Source: Eonycteris spelaea (Eukaryota > Chordata > Mammalia > Chiroptera > Pteropodidae). Taken from it: a DNA stretch of 64,000 nucleotides. Position numbers and translations under genes: made by a program. The notes under the pieces were generated by a model that was not told the DNA's origin, searched no databases, and was given only the letters and a program-made list of their open reading frames with translations. This document shows positions 50,181 through 64,000 of this stretch, piece after piece; positions within the stretch are counted from its first letter, which is position 1, and every line of letters begins with the position of its first letter. The DNA lies in NCBI GenBank assembly GCA_003508835.1, contig PUFA01000210.1:996501-1060500 (forward strand). The letters run 5' to 3'.

Positions 50181-51929
50181 CTGCTATGTCCTCTGTCAGT
50201 GGTGAGGTCACTCACCCTCTCCTGTCTTCTGGCATCTCGGTCCTGTCTCCTTCCACATGTCTCCGAAGAGCTGGCAGTGCCCTCCTAATCTCCTCCACAT
50301 TTCTCTTTTCTCTTTTCTCTCGGCCGCTGGCTCCTTTCTCGTGACACCAAATACTCTCAGTTCACCTTATGTCAGATCTCTGCTTCCTGGACACCTGCAA
50401 AATCAGCCCTCCTCATTTTGCATGTCCTGATTCCTCACCAATCACCACATTCCTCTGGCTGAGTGGCTGCCTGCTTTCTAATCTCACCAATTCAGAAACA
50501 ACAGGAAAGTGCCAAGGAAGTGGATGGGTTTCATTTATATTTAAGAGCTTAAGGGGTCAGTGGAAAACTCAGGAAAACGTGTCCAACTGGCAGACGAACA
50601 GAGAGGCCTCCAAAACCAAGAAGATCCCAAGACCTGAGGAAATGATGGATCATCAGCTTTAGATGCTATGTACATACTAAGAATCTCCTGAAAGCTTACA
50701 TTATGAGACTGGAAGAAACTGGTTGTCCAATGTGAAGAGAAGGGGTGGATGAATCATAAACATTAGAGATCATGAAATAAAAAGTTGGTGAAGGACTCTC
50801 TCCAAAAAGATTCATGGGTGATGGTCCTGAAGTAGATGGGGAACGAGGATGGAAGGGTGATGGTATCTGTTTTCTGTGAAAGGTTCCAGGTTATTGACAG
50901 CACAGTTTCAATGGAGAGGTGGTACAGAAGCCACATCACAGTGGGTTGAGGAATGAATGGACTTGGCAGGAGGAAGTAGTGAGTATGAGCACTCTTCTAA
51001 GATATTTGGGAAGAATAGAGAAAGTGGAAATATCTTTGTAAGGATAGTGAGTTTAATGTATGTTTAGGCAAAGGAAGTTTTATGTCTTTTCATTAGTGTA
51101 AAATGCCTCTCAGGTTATGACTGCAAGAATGTCTGTCACCATCTTATTATTTTTCTCAATGTATATTTTTAAAACTTTTATCACCACTTTTATATGTATT
51201 TTTCCTGTTCTTTTGACTTCCCTTTCTTTTTCGCTTATAATGCACTTCTTCTGTCCGTATCTCTTTCTTTCATCCTGTTCCCTAATCAGTCCTGACCTAT
51301 AAACGAAGACTATTATTATCATGTTAAATTACTTATTCAGTATAATCTTGCATTTCTCATTTATAAATGAAAACAAAATAAGAGGGATATTTTATTTCCC
51401 TTGTAGAGACTAACAACAAATTTATTTTGTGTGATATTTATTTAGTTAAATTTTTTTTGAACTGATGAGAAAATTTTAAAAATATCTACTTTTATTTTCA
51501 AATTGTCAAATGTAAAATATTTTTCATGCATTTCCTTCCCCCCCCCCCAACTAAAATTGAGATGAGATAGGAGGTAGCAGGGAAGGCAAGTTTGATTAGC
51601 CCTTGTGGGGCACAGTCTAAACCAGAGCCTTCTCATTAAACTCTAAAATATCAGAAACAATCCTATCAGCATCAACAGTGATCACCCACCTCAAGTATTC
51701 CAGCCTACATTAAGTTTGTCTAGGTAGGTCACCCTGTATTAAAGAGAACCACGGGTGGGCCAGTGAGGGGCCTTTTTTATTTTAAAAATTGCCTTATGAG
51801 CCATAGTCTCATGAGCAATATAAATCCTAACTACTGTAAAAATATTCAAAATACTAATAAGCTAACAGAAACATTAACAACAGACTTAATGGGATGCACT
51901 TAATGATTTGCTTCAAAAAGTATGATATG

Positions 51930-52156
51930 GTCTATGGCCATGTCAACCTGAAAAAGCCTGATCCCATCTGATCTCGAAAGCTAAGCAGAGTCGGCCCTGG
52001 TTAGTACTTGGATGGGAGACCATTTAGGTAAACCAGGGTATAGGTGTAATAATGAATGAATGAATGAACGAATGAATGAATAAGGGGTTGTGAGCTGACA
52101 AGGTCCTTGCAATCTGTGAGGTCAGCCAAAGGTTGCCTCATCTTAAAAAAAAAAAG
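51930..52156 (+). mobile_element. 5S rRNA-derived SINE (right arm)
   Basis: Mirror copy of the left-arm element, with the same target-site duplication (GTATGATATG at about 51920-51929 and 52157-52166). The insertion therefore predates the inverted duplication. The last 50 bp of its body (52091-52140) match the ERV LTR at 44920-44969 with about five differences. Confidence 0.92.
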
Positions 52157-55100
52157 GTATGATATGAAAAGAGAGAAAAGTTGCTTACAGTGGAGTCACC
52201 TGACAAACAGTACGTCATCCAGGTAAACAAAGTCTAAACCGACAGCATAAGGCAGGCTGACAGTACATACCTCAGATAGGATGTGATGAGAATGGCACTT
52301 TACCTCTGAGGTCCTCCTCCTCTCATATACATAACCCTAGTCTAACCACGAGAAAAGCATTTGGTAAACCCAAACGAGGACCATTCTGCAAAATATCTGT
52401 ACAGTAATCTTCAAATTATCAACATCACAAAAAAAATAGAAATTCTGAGAAAATGTCGTAATCTAGAAGAGATAAGGAGACAGGGTGAGCAAAAGACATG
52501 CAGTATCCTGGAAGAGAAAAAAGACATTTGGCACAAATAGAGAGGAATCTGAATATAACACAGAGTTGAGTTGATAGTGATGAAACCAATATTTTTTCAT
52601 TCGTTGTGACACAAGTATCGATGTAATATAACCTGTTAGCAGTAGAGAAAACTGGGTGAGAAGCTGTAATGTATTCGTAACTTTTCTGTAAGTCGAAAAC
52701 TATTTTACGATATATGGTCATGGGATGGGAGCAACAGCCAGCGAAAGCAGTTAGCATTAATGTAATAGCTAGGTGGAGAGCCAGAAGAGAGGGCAGTTAG
52801 GAGGACTGTTTCATAATCTATACAAATGTCTAATCAGTGTACTGTATACTTGACACTAATCATAAAATAAAAATTTTAAAACAGGGGATTAATAATAAAA
52901 ATTTTTTAATTATTAAAAAAGCCCCACTCAAACCAACTCTTAGAGATCAACACTTAAAATTTTATGTATCTATTATAGGACTTCTCATGAACATACATGC
53001 ATACATGGAGATATATACAAATACATACACATAAATTTTTTAGACATATATTAGACAAGAGCAGAAGCATACTAGAATGTGTACATTAGATGCCAATTGT
53101 TCTTTGGCGGCCTGGGACAAGGCACAACAAGCCCCAGACTCCTGATTTTGTGTTAGACCAGCTTAGATCTCGCACCAACCACCCTTTCGGAGTCTCCCCA
53201 GGTCATCCCCTTCAGGGGGAGGGGCTATGTAAAGTTTTTCCAGGCTGAGAAACTAAACAAATAGGCTGACGACTCTAACATTCCATTATGAATTTATTAA
53301 GGAAATTTACATACATGGTTATCTCAAATGGCATCAAGACAACATGGATATTCTCCACACTGAGTGGCGGTGCTAAAGGTTATATAAGTCAAGGCAGGAA
53401 GGATGCGGTGCTGGGGTGTGATCTGCCCCAGATAGGGAGAAAGCCTTACATGCTTGCCTGGGGAAGGACGAAGGTCTTAGAAACCAGCATGCCTGGCCAT
53501 GGGAGGGGTCGTACGGTCTCTGAAGGAGTTGACAGGAAGCAATCTCTGTTCTGCCCTAGGTATAACTGGATCTAGCATGAGGGTCTGGCAGTGGCCAGGC
53601 AGCAGTCACATCATGAACAGTCTCTCCTCCGTAGAAAGGGTTGGGAGGAGCCAGGAATTCTACTCCCAGACTCTCTCTGGCCCCACTAAGTATATTTAGA
53701 GCAAAGGTCGATCAGTCCTTACTCCGTATTGCATATTGTGTTAGAAAACCTGAATTTCATTCAGTAAAAATATATTCTATACACACACACATACATATAT
53801 TTTCATCACAGCCATTGTGTGACCTAAGTTCAATTATATCAATCTCTCCTTAATGGAGGGAATTGAAATATACACAGAGGATGTAAATTACCATGGTCTC
53901 ACATTTTTAAATGTTGAAATCAGGTTCCCAACTTAGACCTGTCTGATATCCATCTGAGTCTGTCTGTGCTCTGGCCAGGGCACTCCCTTGTTGGGTCTCA
54001 GCTAGACACGTTACTGGAAGATCTGATGGGAATGGCGTGGGCCTGGAAGCTTGTGTGGTTCTGGACGCCCACTGTCTGGATGCGGCAGAGAGAGAGGATC
54101 CTATGTGCCCGATGACCTCTCAGCAGGTGGGCTGTACAATTTATCCTCCAGACCGAGACACTGTGGGAGCAAATGGGTCTTTTTAAATATTTAAGCCTGA
54201 AATAGAGGAATATTAGATTCCTGTCAACTTTGTGAGTCTGGGAGGCTCTCATGGGCTCAGAATAATGTAATGTGTGGCATCCATCATGCTTTCAATTCCT
54301 CGTGGACCTCCCAGGACTCCTCACTTCTGAAGAGTCAGGAAACCTCCGTGACTTATCATTCAGCATAACTGTACTATGTAAAATATTCTTCCGTCCAACC
54401 AGGAATGTGCAGCTCTATAGTCTTCTGTGAGGTGATTATGGCCGTTGCCATGTTTCACAGTTGTTTAATGTAAAAGTCTTCTCCTTAAAACTGTAGCAAT
54501 GCATAGTTCCATATCTTTTTCATCTTCTACATATAATATTTTCTTCTCTTTCGTCCACTTCTTTTTCTTTTTCTTTCCATCTCTTTCCTAGCCTTTTCTT
54601 TCTTTTCTTTTCCTGTTTGCTATGGGAAAATGGACATTATGGTTTGTATTTTTATTACGTATTGACTATTTCCCATTCACATTTAAAAAAGCTAAATGGA
54701 ACATTTTACATTTCTCTTAGAAAGACTACAGAAATTAATTATATTCATTTTCTGTTACTTTTATTTAGGTTCACATTTTTCCAAGTCATTAGAAGTCTTA
54801 AAAATCTACTTTTTAAAAAATATCAAATTTAAATATTTTTCATAGATTTCACCTCTAAATTAGAGCTGAGATAGGAGAAAAAAAGGACAAGTTGAATTAA
54901 CGATTGTGAAGCATAGTGTAAGCCAACAACGTGTTATTAAGTGGTAAATATCATCAACAACCCCACCAAGATGAGCCAATAAAACTCAATTTCAATATGC
55001 CATTATATGTTAACTAGGTGTACTTATTATATCTGATCTCACTAGATAAACTATAGATGGGTCATGGTGTTAGAGCAGAACCAATGAAAGGATGTTTTAT

Positions 55101-58100
55101 TATTTTAAAAACTGCATTTTATCACCTCAGATCTCTTAGAATTTGTAATATAAAAAGAAACCCAGAATACAAAAGTGTTGGCAAGGATGTGTGGACAATA
55201 ATGTTGGTCACTGTTAGTGGAAATGTCAATGGTGCAGCAAAAGCATAATGATTCTTCAAAACATTGAAAATAGAATCACCTTAGGATCTAGCAATTCCAG
55301 TTATAGATATGTAAACAAAGATTTGAAGAGCAAGGTCCGAGGCGATGTTCGCATACCCATGTTCATAGATAGCAGCATTGTTTATGACAGCCAAAATATG
55401 GAAGCCACCCAAGTGGCCACCAACCAGTGAATGGATAAATAAAATGTGTATACATATGCAGGGATATCATTAAACCTTAAAAATACTTCAACCTGGATGC
55501 AACTTGAGAACATCATGTTGAATGAAAACAAGATTGTCTTCAAAATACAAATGCTATATATGATTCCACTTATATAAGAGTCTTCAGGAGCAAAATTCAT
55601 GAAAACAAAGTAGAATGGTGGTCACCAGGTGGTTGGGAGAGGAGGGAATGGAGTTGTTATTTAATGGGTATAGAGTTTGAGTTTTGCCAAATGAAGAATT
55701 TCTAGAGATCTGTTTTTCACAACAGTGTGAATATACTTAACACTACTCAAGTGTGCACTTGGAAATGGTTAAGATGGTCAATTTTATTATTATGTTTTTA
55801 TCACAATTAACAATTTGAAAAGCAAAAAGGAAATTTAAAAAACACACTTTTATCACTCTCAATAAAAAATAAAATTAAAAAAAATAGCTCCTGTCTTTTA
55901 TTACTCCCTTTCCATCTCACTAATGGCTAACAGAAAATCTGTGGACATTGCAGAATGTGCAAAATACAAATATGTTAACATAAAAGTTAAAAATATCTTC
56001 AATGAGCCTGCACTTAGTGACTTGCTCCATAGAGCACAGTATAAAAATAGGAACAAAAGTAACTTTACAAAGAATAATCTGGCAAATAGATTCTCAGCTA
56101 GGAGATCAAGGTTCATATAATCAATGATAAGGCATGTATATTATATATCCATAACCCAGGTCTAACCAGAAATAAAACATCAGAAAAATCCATATGGAGG
56201 GACAGTCTACAAAATACCTATCTCTTACTCCTCACAATATTGAACACCGAAAAAACAGGGACAGTCTGAGAATCTGTCACAACCCAAAGGAGTTAAGGAG
56301 ACATGATGAGTAACTGAAATGTGAAATAGGGGAAGAGAAAAAAGACATTAGGCATGAAGTAATGAAATCTGAATACAACGCAGAGTTTAGTTAAAATTAA
56401 TTCATCAATATTTTTCATTAGTTGTGGCAAATTTATCTGTCAATCCAAAACTATTGTGAAATTAAAAGTTATTGAAAAACACACTCATTAGAGACAGATA
56501 TGGTTATAATTTGATGTAGTATTTTATGGACCTTTAAATGAAAAGTATACACACAGACACACACATGAAGATATATATGTATATTTTTTTGAGGAAAAAT
56601 ATTTTACAGAGTAAGATTATGTATAGAATGAGTATATTGAATGTCACTGTTCTTTGGCATACTCCTGATTTGTCTGAAACCACCTTACGTCTTGCTCCAG
56701 CCACCCTCTCAGGCTCTTTCCCAGATCACCTCCCTCATGTGAGAGGCTAGGAGAAGCAAGAAACCTACTCCAAGAACCCTCTTTCCATACCAATAAAGAA
56801 TAATCAGAGCAGAGATCTCTCAGCTCCCACAACTTGTCCGAGGCCCTCAGGAGCTGAGTCCTACAGGCTGGGGCAAGCTCCTGACCAGGTGCTTTGGTTT
56901 TACACTAATTGACCTATAGTCAGGCAGTGAACAGTTGGCTGCAGTTTCTATCCCTTCTGCCTTGGATCTGAGAGGAGAATACATCAGTTTTCTTCTCCTG
57001 GGGTTGCTGTCCAGTGTAAATTTTGTCCTGGAACACTTCAGCAGTGGCATCCCTTCAAACTCGTGTTGCCTCTGACCGTTTCTGCGAGTGGCAGAAAAGC
57101 TTGAGGAAATAGCGTGGGGAAAGTCACGGGCAGCTGGATCCTCTCAGACCCTTCCTCCCGCTTGGTCAGAGTAAGCCAGAAAGTGTTCGTGACTCATGAC
57201 GACTGAGAGATGATGAATCAATATCAGGGCCAGTGACCTTAGATTGCTTTGCCCTGGGACTTGGGCTTAGGAGACGTGGTATAGGCCAATCCCTCTGAAT
57301 ATGAGTGATAAATAGTGTCTCCTAGGGTGGATGTTTACGTAAGTTCGTGGGGAGTTGTTTGATGAGAAAGAGCAGATGGGAGCCGAATGGTAGTCACGGA
57401 GGTGCAATGTATACATGTACTTCTACGTATAACTTGACTGTCCCATGTGCTTTATGATTAGGCTCTCTCACTTTCTACACTTCCTCACCTACCATCTAGT
57501 AACTTTTAGGTAGACATATAGCTTTCCAGCTAAAGTGTAAAATTCATTGTTTTAGTTCGCTTACTTAAAAGCATCTAACAAAATTTTAAGAAGTTCCAAA
57601 ATTAGCTAAAGAATATGATTCTTAAGCAGAGGAATCATATTAAAAGTTTTAAAATAATAGTGAAAGACTCTCCTTAAAACACACAAACAAAACAAAACAC
57701 AGAAAACCCCAAATAGGTTCTGATGGCTTTACATGTGACTTCCACCAATCTTTAATTGTTTATCTCTATCCTTTGAAAAACTTTCTAGGAACAAAGCTAA
57801 AGCTAACCGGGTGATCTGAATTTAAATTCAGATGATTATAGTAACAGAGAGGAACTTATAAGGCACCTACTTATAAATGCAAGATCCCAAAGAAAATATT
57901 CCTTACAGAATTGAAGGACAAATGGCTCAATACTACATATAGATGAATTCCAGGGTTATACCTAAAAGACTAGTGTGATAATTAGAAGGTCTACCAATCA
58001 ATTCATACCATATCAATATCCTAAAGGAGATAAATCTGTGATGATCTCAATTGAGGAAAATATTTCATAAAGTTCAAAATTTGTTTATGGGCAACCACAA

Positions 58101-61100
58101 AAAACTTTCTGGCAAATTAGATATAAAAACAATCTCTTTAATTGTGAAGATCTCCAAGCCCTCCTAGCAATAAACAAATGTCTATGGCGAAATGTGGTCT
58201 TAATGGAAGAAATTTTCATCTATTCTATTTAGGTTGGGAAACAAAAAAGCATCCTAATGAAAAAGTATCAGAGTGGCATTTCAAGTTAAAATTGCAATCA
58301 GCTTAGAAAACACAGCTGATTTAGCCTGCAACCTTTTATTGGAAATTTACCAGGAAGAACTGAAAGTACAAGAGTCACGCACATTAGCAGCTTCACAGAA
58401 ACCTCCAAGCTCCAGCGCAGCGTCTAATGTCCCCTATCGTCACCCAGAAGTCACGTTTTGGTTGTGAAGTTGATGTGACACTGATGTGAGTATAGAATAT
58501 AATAGTGCAGGGAAGCCAATAGTGCAATAATCCTGGTGTGGGACCTCCTGGCATAAATACTTGCTATTCAGTATTACAGTCTCTGTAAGAATTACTATAG
58601 AAATCGGAGCAGACATAAATGAAAATAGATAATAAAAAAACCCAATAGAAAAAAATAATCAAGTGAAGAGCTAATTTTTTTGAAAAGATAAACAAAATGG
58701 ACAAATCTCTAGCTAGACTCACTAAGAATAAAAGCGAGAAGACTCAAATAAGTAAACTCAGAAATGAAAGAAAAGAAGTTACAACGGACACCACAGAACT
58801 ACAAAGGGCTTGAAAAGGAAACCACAAAAGACCCTGATTATCCAAAGCGACCTAAGGGAAAAGAACAGAGCTGGAGATTTCACACTCCCTGACTTCCAGC
58901 TCTACTACATGCTGCAGTAAATGAAACAGTACGATATGGGCAGAAAAATAGGCACACAGACTAATGGAACAGAATTACGAGCCCAGAAATATATCTGAAC
59001 TTCTCGGGATAATTACTTATGAATAAGGAGCCCAAAATATACAATAGAGAAAAACAATCTCTTCAATAAATGGTGTTGGGAAATGTGGACAGCTGTATGC
59101 AAAAGAATGAACCTAGACCATTATTTTACACCATATACAAAACTTAACTCAGAAAAGATTGAAAACCTTGAATGTAAGACTTGAACCCACAAAATTTCCA
59201 GTGGTCATGGTCAGATAACCTCGTGAATGTACTGAATGTCACTGCATTGTACATTTAAAGTGGTTAAAATGGTACATTTTGTCATTTTTTTTTCCACAAT
59301 TTAAAAAATAAACTGGCATCGTCTTGGTTTTTGTATTGCAACATAGAATCCGCTTTGATTTAGGACATAAATTACAATATGATTATGAATTATAACGTGG
59401 TTATTTCCCATTGGGCAATTTCTATGTACCAGTTACTATGTACAGTGATATGTTTCATCACTGAGACTTCACTAGAGCCATGTGAAGAACTTTTTATCAG
59501 CCCACTTAATAGAGGAGGAAAGGAAGGCTCCAAAAGCTTAGAGAATATTCCCAAAGTCATGTTGCTAAAGCGCTGAGCTGCAAATAGAGCCCAGGTGCAT
59601 CTGGGTTTGAAGCCTGTGCCCTATTCTCCTGCTTCTGGTTTTCTGGTAGCTGAATCATTCCAACTGCTGGGACCCTGGACAGAACCAGGTAAGAAGTCCA
59701 TGGAGCTGAGGCAGCCAGAGTAGAGAGCACTGGATTGTAACCTTTTATCTTGGCTTAGCTCATCCCAGTGATATAATAACTGTGTGACATTGGTCACATG
59801 ATTTCACCTAAGTTTCAGATTCCTCATCTCTAAATAGAACTACCATACAAATTAAAGACATAAATCTGCCTAGCAAGTAGAAAAAGGAGCAACAGCTTGC
59901 ATTCATGGAGTCATTATTATTTTCCAGCCACTGTGTCAGTAGGTTCATTATGTATTTCATCTCTTTTCATTATCACATCATAATGTACAGAAGGTACTTA
60001 GAATCATAGCAGTTAAGTGTCCACACAGAGTCTTGTAGCCAGCAAGTGTCAGAGCCCTGCCACCCACCTGAGTCTGTTTGAGCCAAGCTTGTGCTCTCCA
60101 CTGAGTCTCCTATTCAGTAGACCACACATTCAAGAGGGCAGAGGGCTGAGTTAGACAGGGAGAGCTTGTCAGCAGAGTCCTAGGCAGAATGGGGAAAGGA
60201 AGCCTGGGCACAGTTGAAAGTTCAGGGCCATTGGATGGAAGGAGATGAAGGTGATGAGAGCTAAAACTGGACCACAGTTACAGTGGTGAGGCTGTGGATC
60301 TTCTGGGAACCCTCCCAGTGCACCCATTTTCTTGGCAGAGCACAGAGGTGTAGAGTGCAGGTGGACGCCTCTGAGACTCCATCCCAGCTCTGCCACTCAC
60401 CTGCTCCCAAATTCTACAGTGTTAATTAACCTCTCTGACCCACAACTGCTTCATCTGTAAAGATGGAGATAACAATCTCACTGCATTGGAGCGTTTAAAA
60501 TGATGTGTAAAGAGTCCAACTCAGTACCTGGCATATAGGTAATAAGAAACATCAAACACCTGTGCTTCACGTGCCCATAAAAGCTATAGACTCACCTAAG
60601 CTTCACATCAGTGGTGGAAAGTGGGAGGTGGCTGTGGTACAGGAAAGCTAAGTCTTTGCCCAAGGTCATTAAGGATGATAATAAAATGGAAGTGGTGACA
60701 TTTGAATTCAGGAACTCTGGCAATCACCGTCAGAGTACGTGTTTTTTAGTACTTAATCATGCAGTGGCCAGAACCATTTTTTTCCCACTGCCCTCATCAC
60801 ATATCCATATCTCAAACCCTAAGAAGGCAGAGGACTTCCCCCGTCCACCCATGGATAGCCAGGAGCTGCTTGTGAGGCTCTCCTTGTTTCTGGGACATCC
60901 TCTGGCCTTGAGTATCAGGGCCTGATTGGGGTTCATATCGAAGACATTTGAGAAATGCAATCACTTGAGGACCCTTGCCAGACTATTCTCTGCCCGGTGT
61001 CCCTTCTTTTTATCTTGTCCACTACAGACACAGCCCATGATCTGCCCTCACATGGTCTTGTTATTCATTACAGTTGTTCTTGTAATCACTCAGGGCCCCC

Positions 61101-61281
61101 AATGTCCCAGTTCAGCAGCCTCCCACCTTCTCACCCCACCTAGACTTGAGGTTTGGGCCCAGCCACAATAGCAGAACCAGACGACCAGAACTGGGGGTCC
61201 CGACGAAGGCCCAGATGGCATTTCAAAGATGCACCACAGTCCTTCCTCATCCACTGGTCATTTCTCTTGGGCCTCTTGGCT

Positions 61282-62918
61282 TCAAGAGACAGTGAGGGTG
61301 ACAGTTGAGAGCAAAGGCTTTTCTGGATCTCGACGTTTGTTCAGGGAAGATGGGCAGGATGCAGTCCAGAGGAGCTCTCTGCAAGTCAGCTGAATTCTAA
61401 CTTCTTGGATAGGAGCGGAGTGGTAGCTATTGCAGTAGGTCTCATTACAAACAGGAGAAGACATTTTTCTCCCTGTTGGTGATACGTATATATGCACACA
61501 TCTTTTGGGGCAGCCCAGGATCGAGTATTGGTAGATGTATTCTGAAGAGGGTGGGAGAATAACAGAGAGACCCAGGTCAGGCTCTGGATGTGAAAGGGAA
61601 TGTGGTGGAATGAGCAGCCCCTTTCTCCCCTCCTGTCCCCTTAGGCAAGCCTGAGACTGAAGAGCCTTCTGCAAAAGGGGCAAATCCTTCCAGGGAAACT
61701 CTCTCACCCTCAGCACCCACATACATTTACAGCAAAGGAGCTATAACAGCTCTACCTATGAGAGTTTTAGTTGCTGAATATCAGAGGTAGGGTGGGTTTT
61801 GGAGGTCATCCACTAAAGCCCAAGCATTGTACAGATGAGAAATTCAAACTCATAGAAGGGAAGAAAATTGCCTAGAGCCACCATATGAGTTTCATGCCAG
61901 AGCTAGGAAACTAGGGAATTTTGACTCTACTCTAGAGCTCTCTTTTCCATGCCCAGTCATACAATTCAATCACCCATCCCTCCCTTTTCCCTTGCCCTCA
62001 CCTCACCTCCAGTGAAATGTAGAATATACACGTCTTTGGTCTGGCAAGCAAAGTCAGGATGTTGGGATTGACAGGAACCTAAATTCTTCCTGCAGGTCTT
62101 GCCAACGAATTCATCGCAGGACGTGCAGAGTGGAGACCTCCTTGTAGAATCTAGATGTTGTATGAGAACCATGGGTGAGACCAAGGGATGCCAAGAAGTT
62201 AGGAGAAGGAGAGGAGCAGGAGGGCTGTGCTTCAGGTGTAGGGACTGAGGCCAGGACCCAGGAACCTCCAGGCTTCTCCCTCATCCAACCTCCATGGACC
62301 CTCCCTGCAGGGTCCAGAATCTATCAAGGAACTTGGTTTAGGCATCATGGGGTTACCAGGTTAGCCCTCGCCTTTCTTTATTTTTAGGCTCCCTGCAGCT
62401 GTGGCTTTAAAGAGTAATTGAAATGCCATTTCTTTGTTGGTAGTAGGCTAGTCAGGCTGCTTGATCGAAAACACCCAGGATCCAGTGGGGGAAAGGGACA
62501 GGGATCTTTCTTCTGAGTTACTTATTTAGACCCCAGTCTTAGTTGAGAGAAAAGGTAATACGGTTTTTGTAACATCCCATATATAGGCTTCCCATGATTC
62601 TTTTATCAACCTTTCCCCTCATGCCCTTTCCAGGAGCTAGAGTTCGGTGAAGCCACTGGGCAGCAGGTACCACAGGGTGGCAGGAAGAGTTCTTGTGTTG
62701 GGGAAGGATTTGCAGTAGCCAAAGTCTCAAGGGCCTGGATGCAACAAACACCAACCCTGTAGCCTCCTCATTTCCTGATCAAGACATTTAGAGCAGTACT
62801 CCTGATCCTATCGCCCCTGCCCTTTTGTCTCCTTGCCCTGGGACCTCACCCTCTGTGGAAGACCAGCACAAAACCGGGGGGGGCTCCTGGGAGCAGGAGG
62901 TACAAGGATCCAGTCCAT
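61282..62918 (-). pseudogene. PATE-like B1 (right-arm counterpart of A1), disrupted
   Basis: Homologous exons on the minus strand: 62918-62850, 62150-62007 and 61541-61282. Exon 1 is 69 nt instead of 67. Two single-base insertions, one in a C homopolymer, destroy the hydrophobic signal peptide frame and the phase. Exon 2 is intact at 144 nt and differs from A1 by one residue (CRSC to CTSC). Exon 3 has lost a base after RCV and gained one before the final cysteine motif. The segment between is read in another frame, and the ending is VCNETYCN instead of two adjacent cysteines. The TATA-like element of A1 is also missing. Promoter, signal and cysteine defects together argue for a pseudogene. 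Confidence 0.75.
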
Positions 62919-64000
62919 GTATGTTAGAAAAGGATGATGGGGCAGGCAATCAAGCTCCAGGAAGGGTCCAGTAATGGTATGCACTACACAGGATGTGGGA
63001 TGGAGATAAAGCTGCGATCTCCTCCCAGGTCTCCTGCTCTGTAAATTGCGTTCTGGGCTAGAGAAGGTGCGTTTCATTTAGCTGTATTTTGGAGGCCCTG
63101 CCTCTAAGAGAGTGGGTGTGCTGCTTCCTCTCTCCATTTCCACAGCCAGCACAGGGCCCAACCAAGAAGTCTGCACAGGAAAGAGGTCACTGGGAGAAAA
63201 ACAAGACAGAAATTACCTCTTCATCCCAGAAGGCAGGGGGGATCTAAGTGAAGCAGGAGATGGCAGCGCACCTTCATATTCTCTGCTTATTCAACTTACT
63301 ATGTGTGATGCTACCAACTAGCCCACTGAGCCCTGGAATGGGCTTGCCTCACAGACATACACGATGCATGGCACACCCACATGCTGTGTTTGGTTCCTGA
63401 TTCAGCCCAAATTGCATAAACACTGGGCTGGTAAAGGAACTGACTCACCTCAGACTTTCAGTATGTCTTATAAGAATGCAGTTGGAGACTACAAATTTCA
63501 ATTATCATTCAAAAACACGTCCAGATGTAGCCATATCATATTGAGTCCCAAGTGGTAAGCCAATCACAGGATAGGGAATTTAAGAAGAATATACTCATTG
63601 GTCCACAGCTGGGAGAAGTTAGGGACAAGTAAAATAAAGGAGAGTATTGACTTTTTCTTTTGCAACAATTATATTTTATCCATGCAAACAGACAAAGAGA
63701 TTATATGTTAGGAAAACCATGGCACCTATTCAAAGGGAAGGCAGCTTAAAGATTGCTTACACCCCAACATGTTTTTTTCTTTATCGTCCTCTCTCTCCCT
63801 TCTGACAGCTCATTAAGTTAACTTGTTTTTCTTTCCCATGTCTCTTAACTAAGTTATATGTGGACCGCATCTATGGATACAACCCAAGCCTAAGCCTCAA
63901 CCTCTTTAGCCTGGCCGCTGTAGCTACTTTTGCTGGTCCTCTAGTTAGTTTCCTTGCTCTCTTTTCAAATATTTCTCCCTCTATGTGGATGAATTTAAAA

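Larger units (their letters stand above)
46853..64000 (-). repeat. Right arm of the large inverted duplication
   Basis: Mirror image of 15998-33030, carrying B2 (plus) and B1 (minus). It lacks the tRNA-Val SINE found at 25.1-25.3 kb in the left arm and has its own small insertions, such as about 76 nt near 50.67-50.75 kb and an unrelated intron 1 segment in B2 (about 48.9-49.6 kb). It continues past the window end. Confidence 0.96.

Overview
This window is mammalian nuclear DNA. It carries multi-exon genes with GT-AG introns, many decayed LINE-1, MIR and L2 repeats, LTR fragments and microsatellites, and no long intact ORF. Two copies of a SINE whose body is 5S rRNA-derived, plus one tRNA-Val-derived SINE, point to a fruit bat (Pteropodidae), because 5S-derived SINEs are known in few mammals (fruit bats, springhare). 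That species call is inference. The locus is the PATE cluster (prostate and testis expressed; small secreted Ly6/uPAR three-finger proteins of the male tract and sperm), syntenic with human 11q24.2.

Layout: 1-1.3 kb, LINE-1 debris. 3.4-5.8 kb, complete PATE1 on the minus strand (4 coding exons, 111 aa). 6-16 kb, no gene found; old L1 and MIR pieces and a large TA/TATG microsatellite. 16.0-33.0 kb, left arm of an inverted duplication. 33-46.85 kb, spacer with complete PATE2 (minus, 113 aa), a solo LTR, two L1s facing in opposite directions, and a diverged third copy of an arm segment interrupted by a class II (betaretrovirus-like) ERV remnant. 46.85-64.0 kb, right arm, which is the reverse complement of the left arm and runs off the window.

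Each arm carries two PATE-like genes in convergent orientation. The left arm has A1 (plus, 17.05-18.68 kb; nearly intact, with a one-base frameshift at the last cysteine pair) and A2 (minus, 31.35-29.96 kb; fully intact, 117 aa, 10 cysteines). The right arm has their counterparts B1 (minus) and B2 (plus), both broken by small indels. Most of the arms match at roughly 97-98% by eye, but the gene bodies sit in islands of only about 85-93%, and exon 2 of A2/B2 differs more than its neighbouring intron. Within each arm there is also an older, direct duplication (about 23.1-25.7 versus 26.9-29.1 kb).

The window therefore shows a rapidly evolving reproductive gene family being copied, converted and broken within a large palindrome-like structure. 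PATE1 and PATE2 lie on the same strand here, whereas I recall them as opposite in human; that would fit an inversion of the spacer between the arms.
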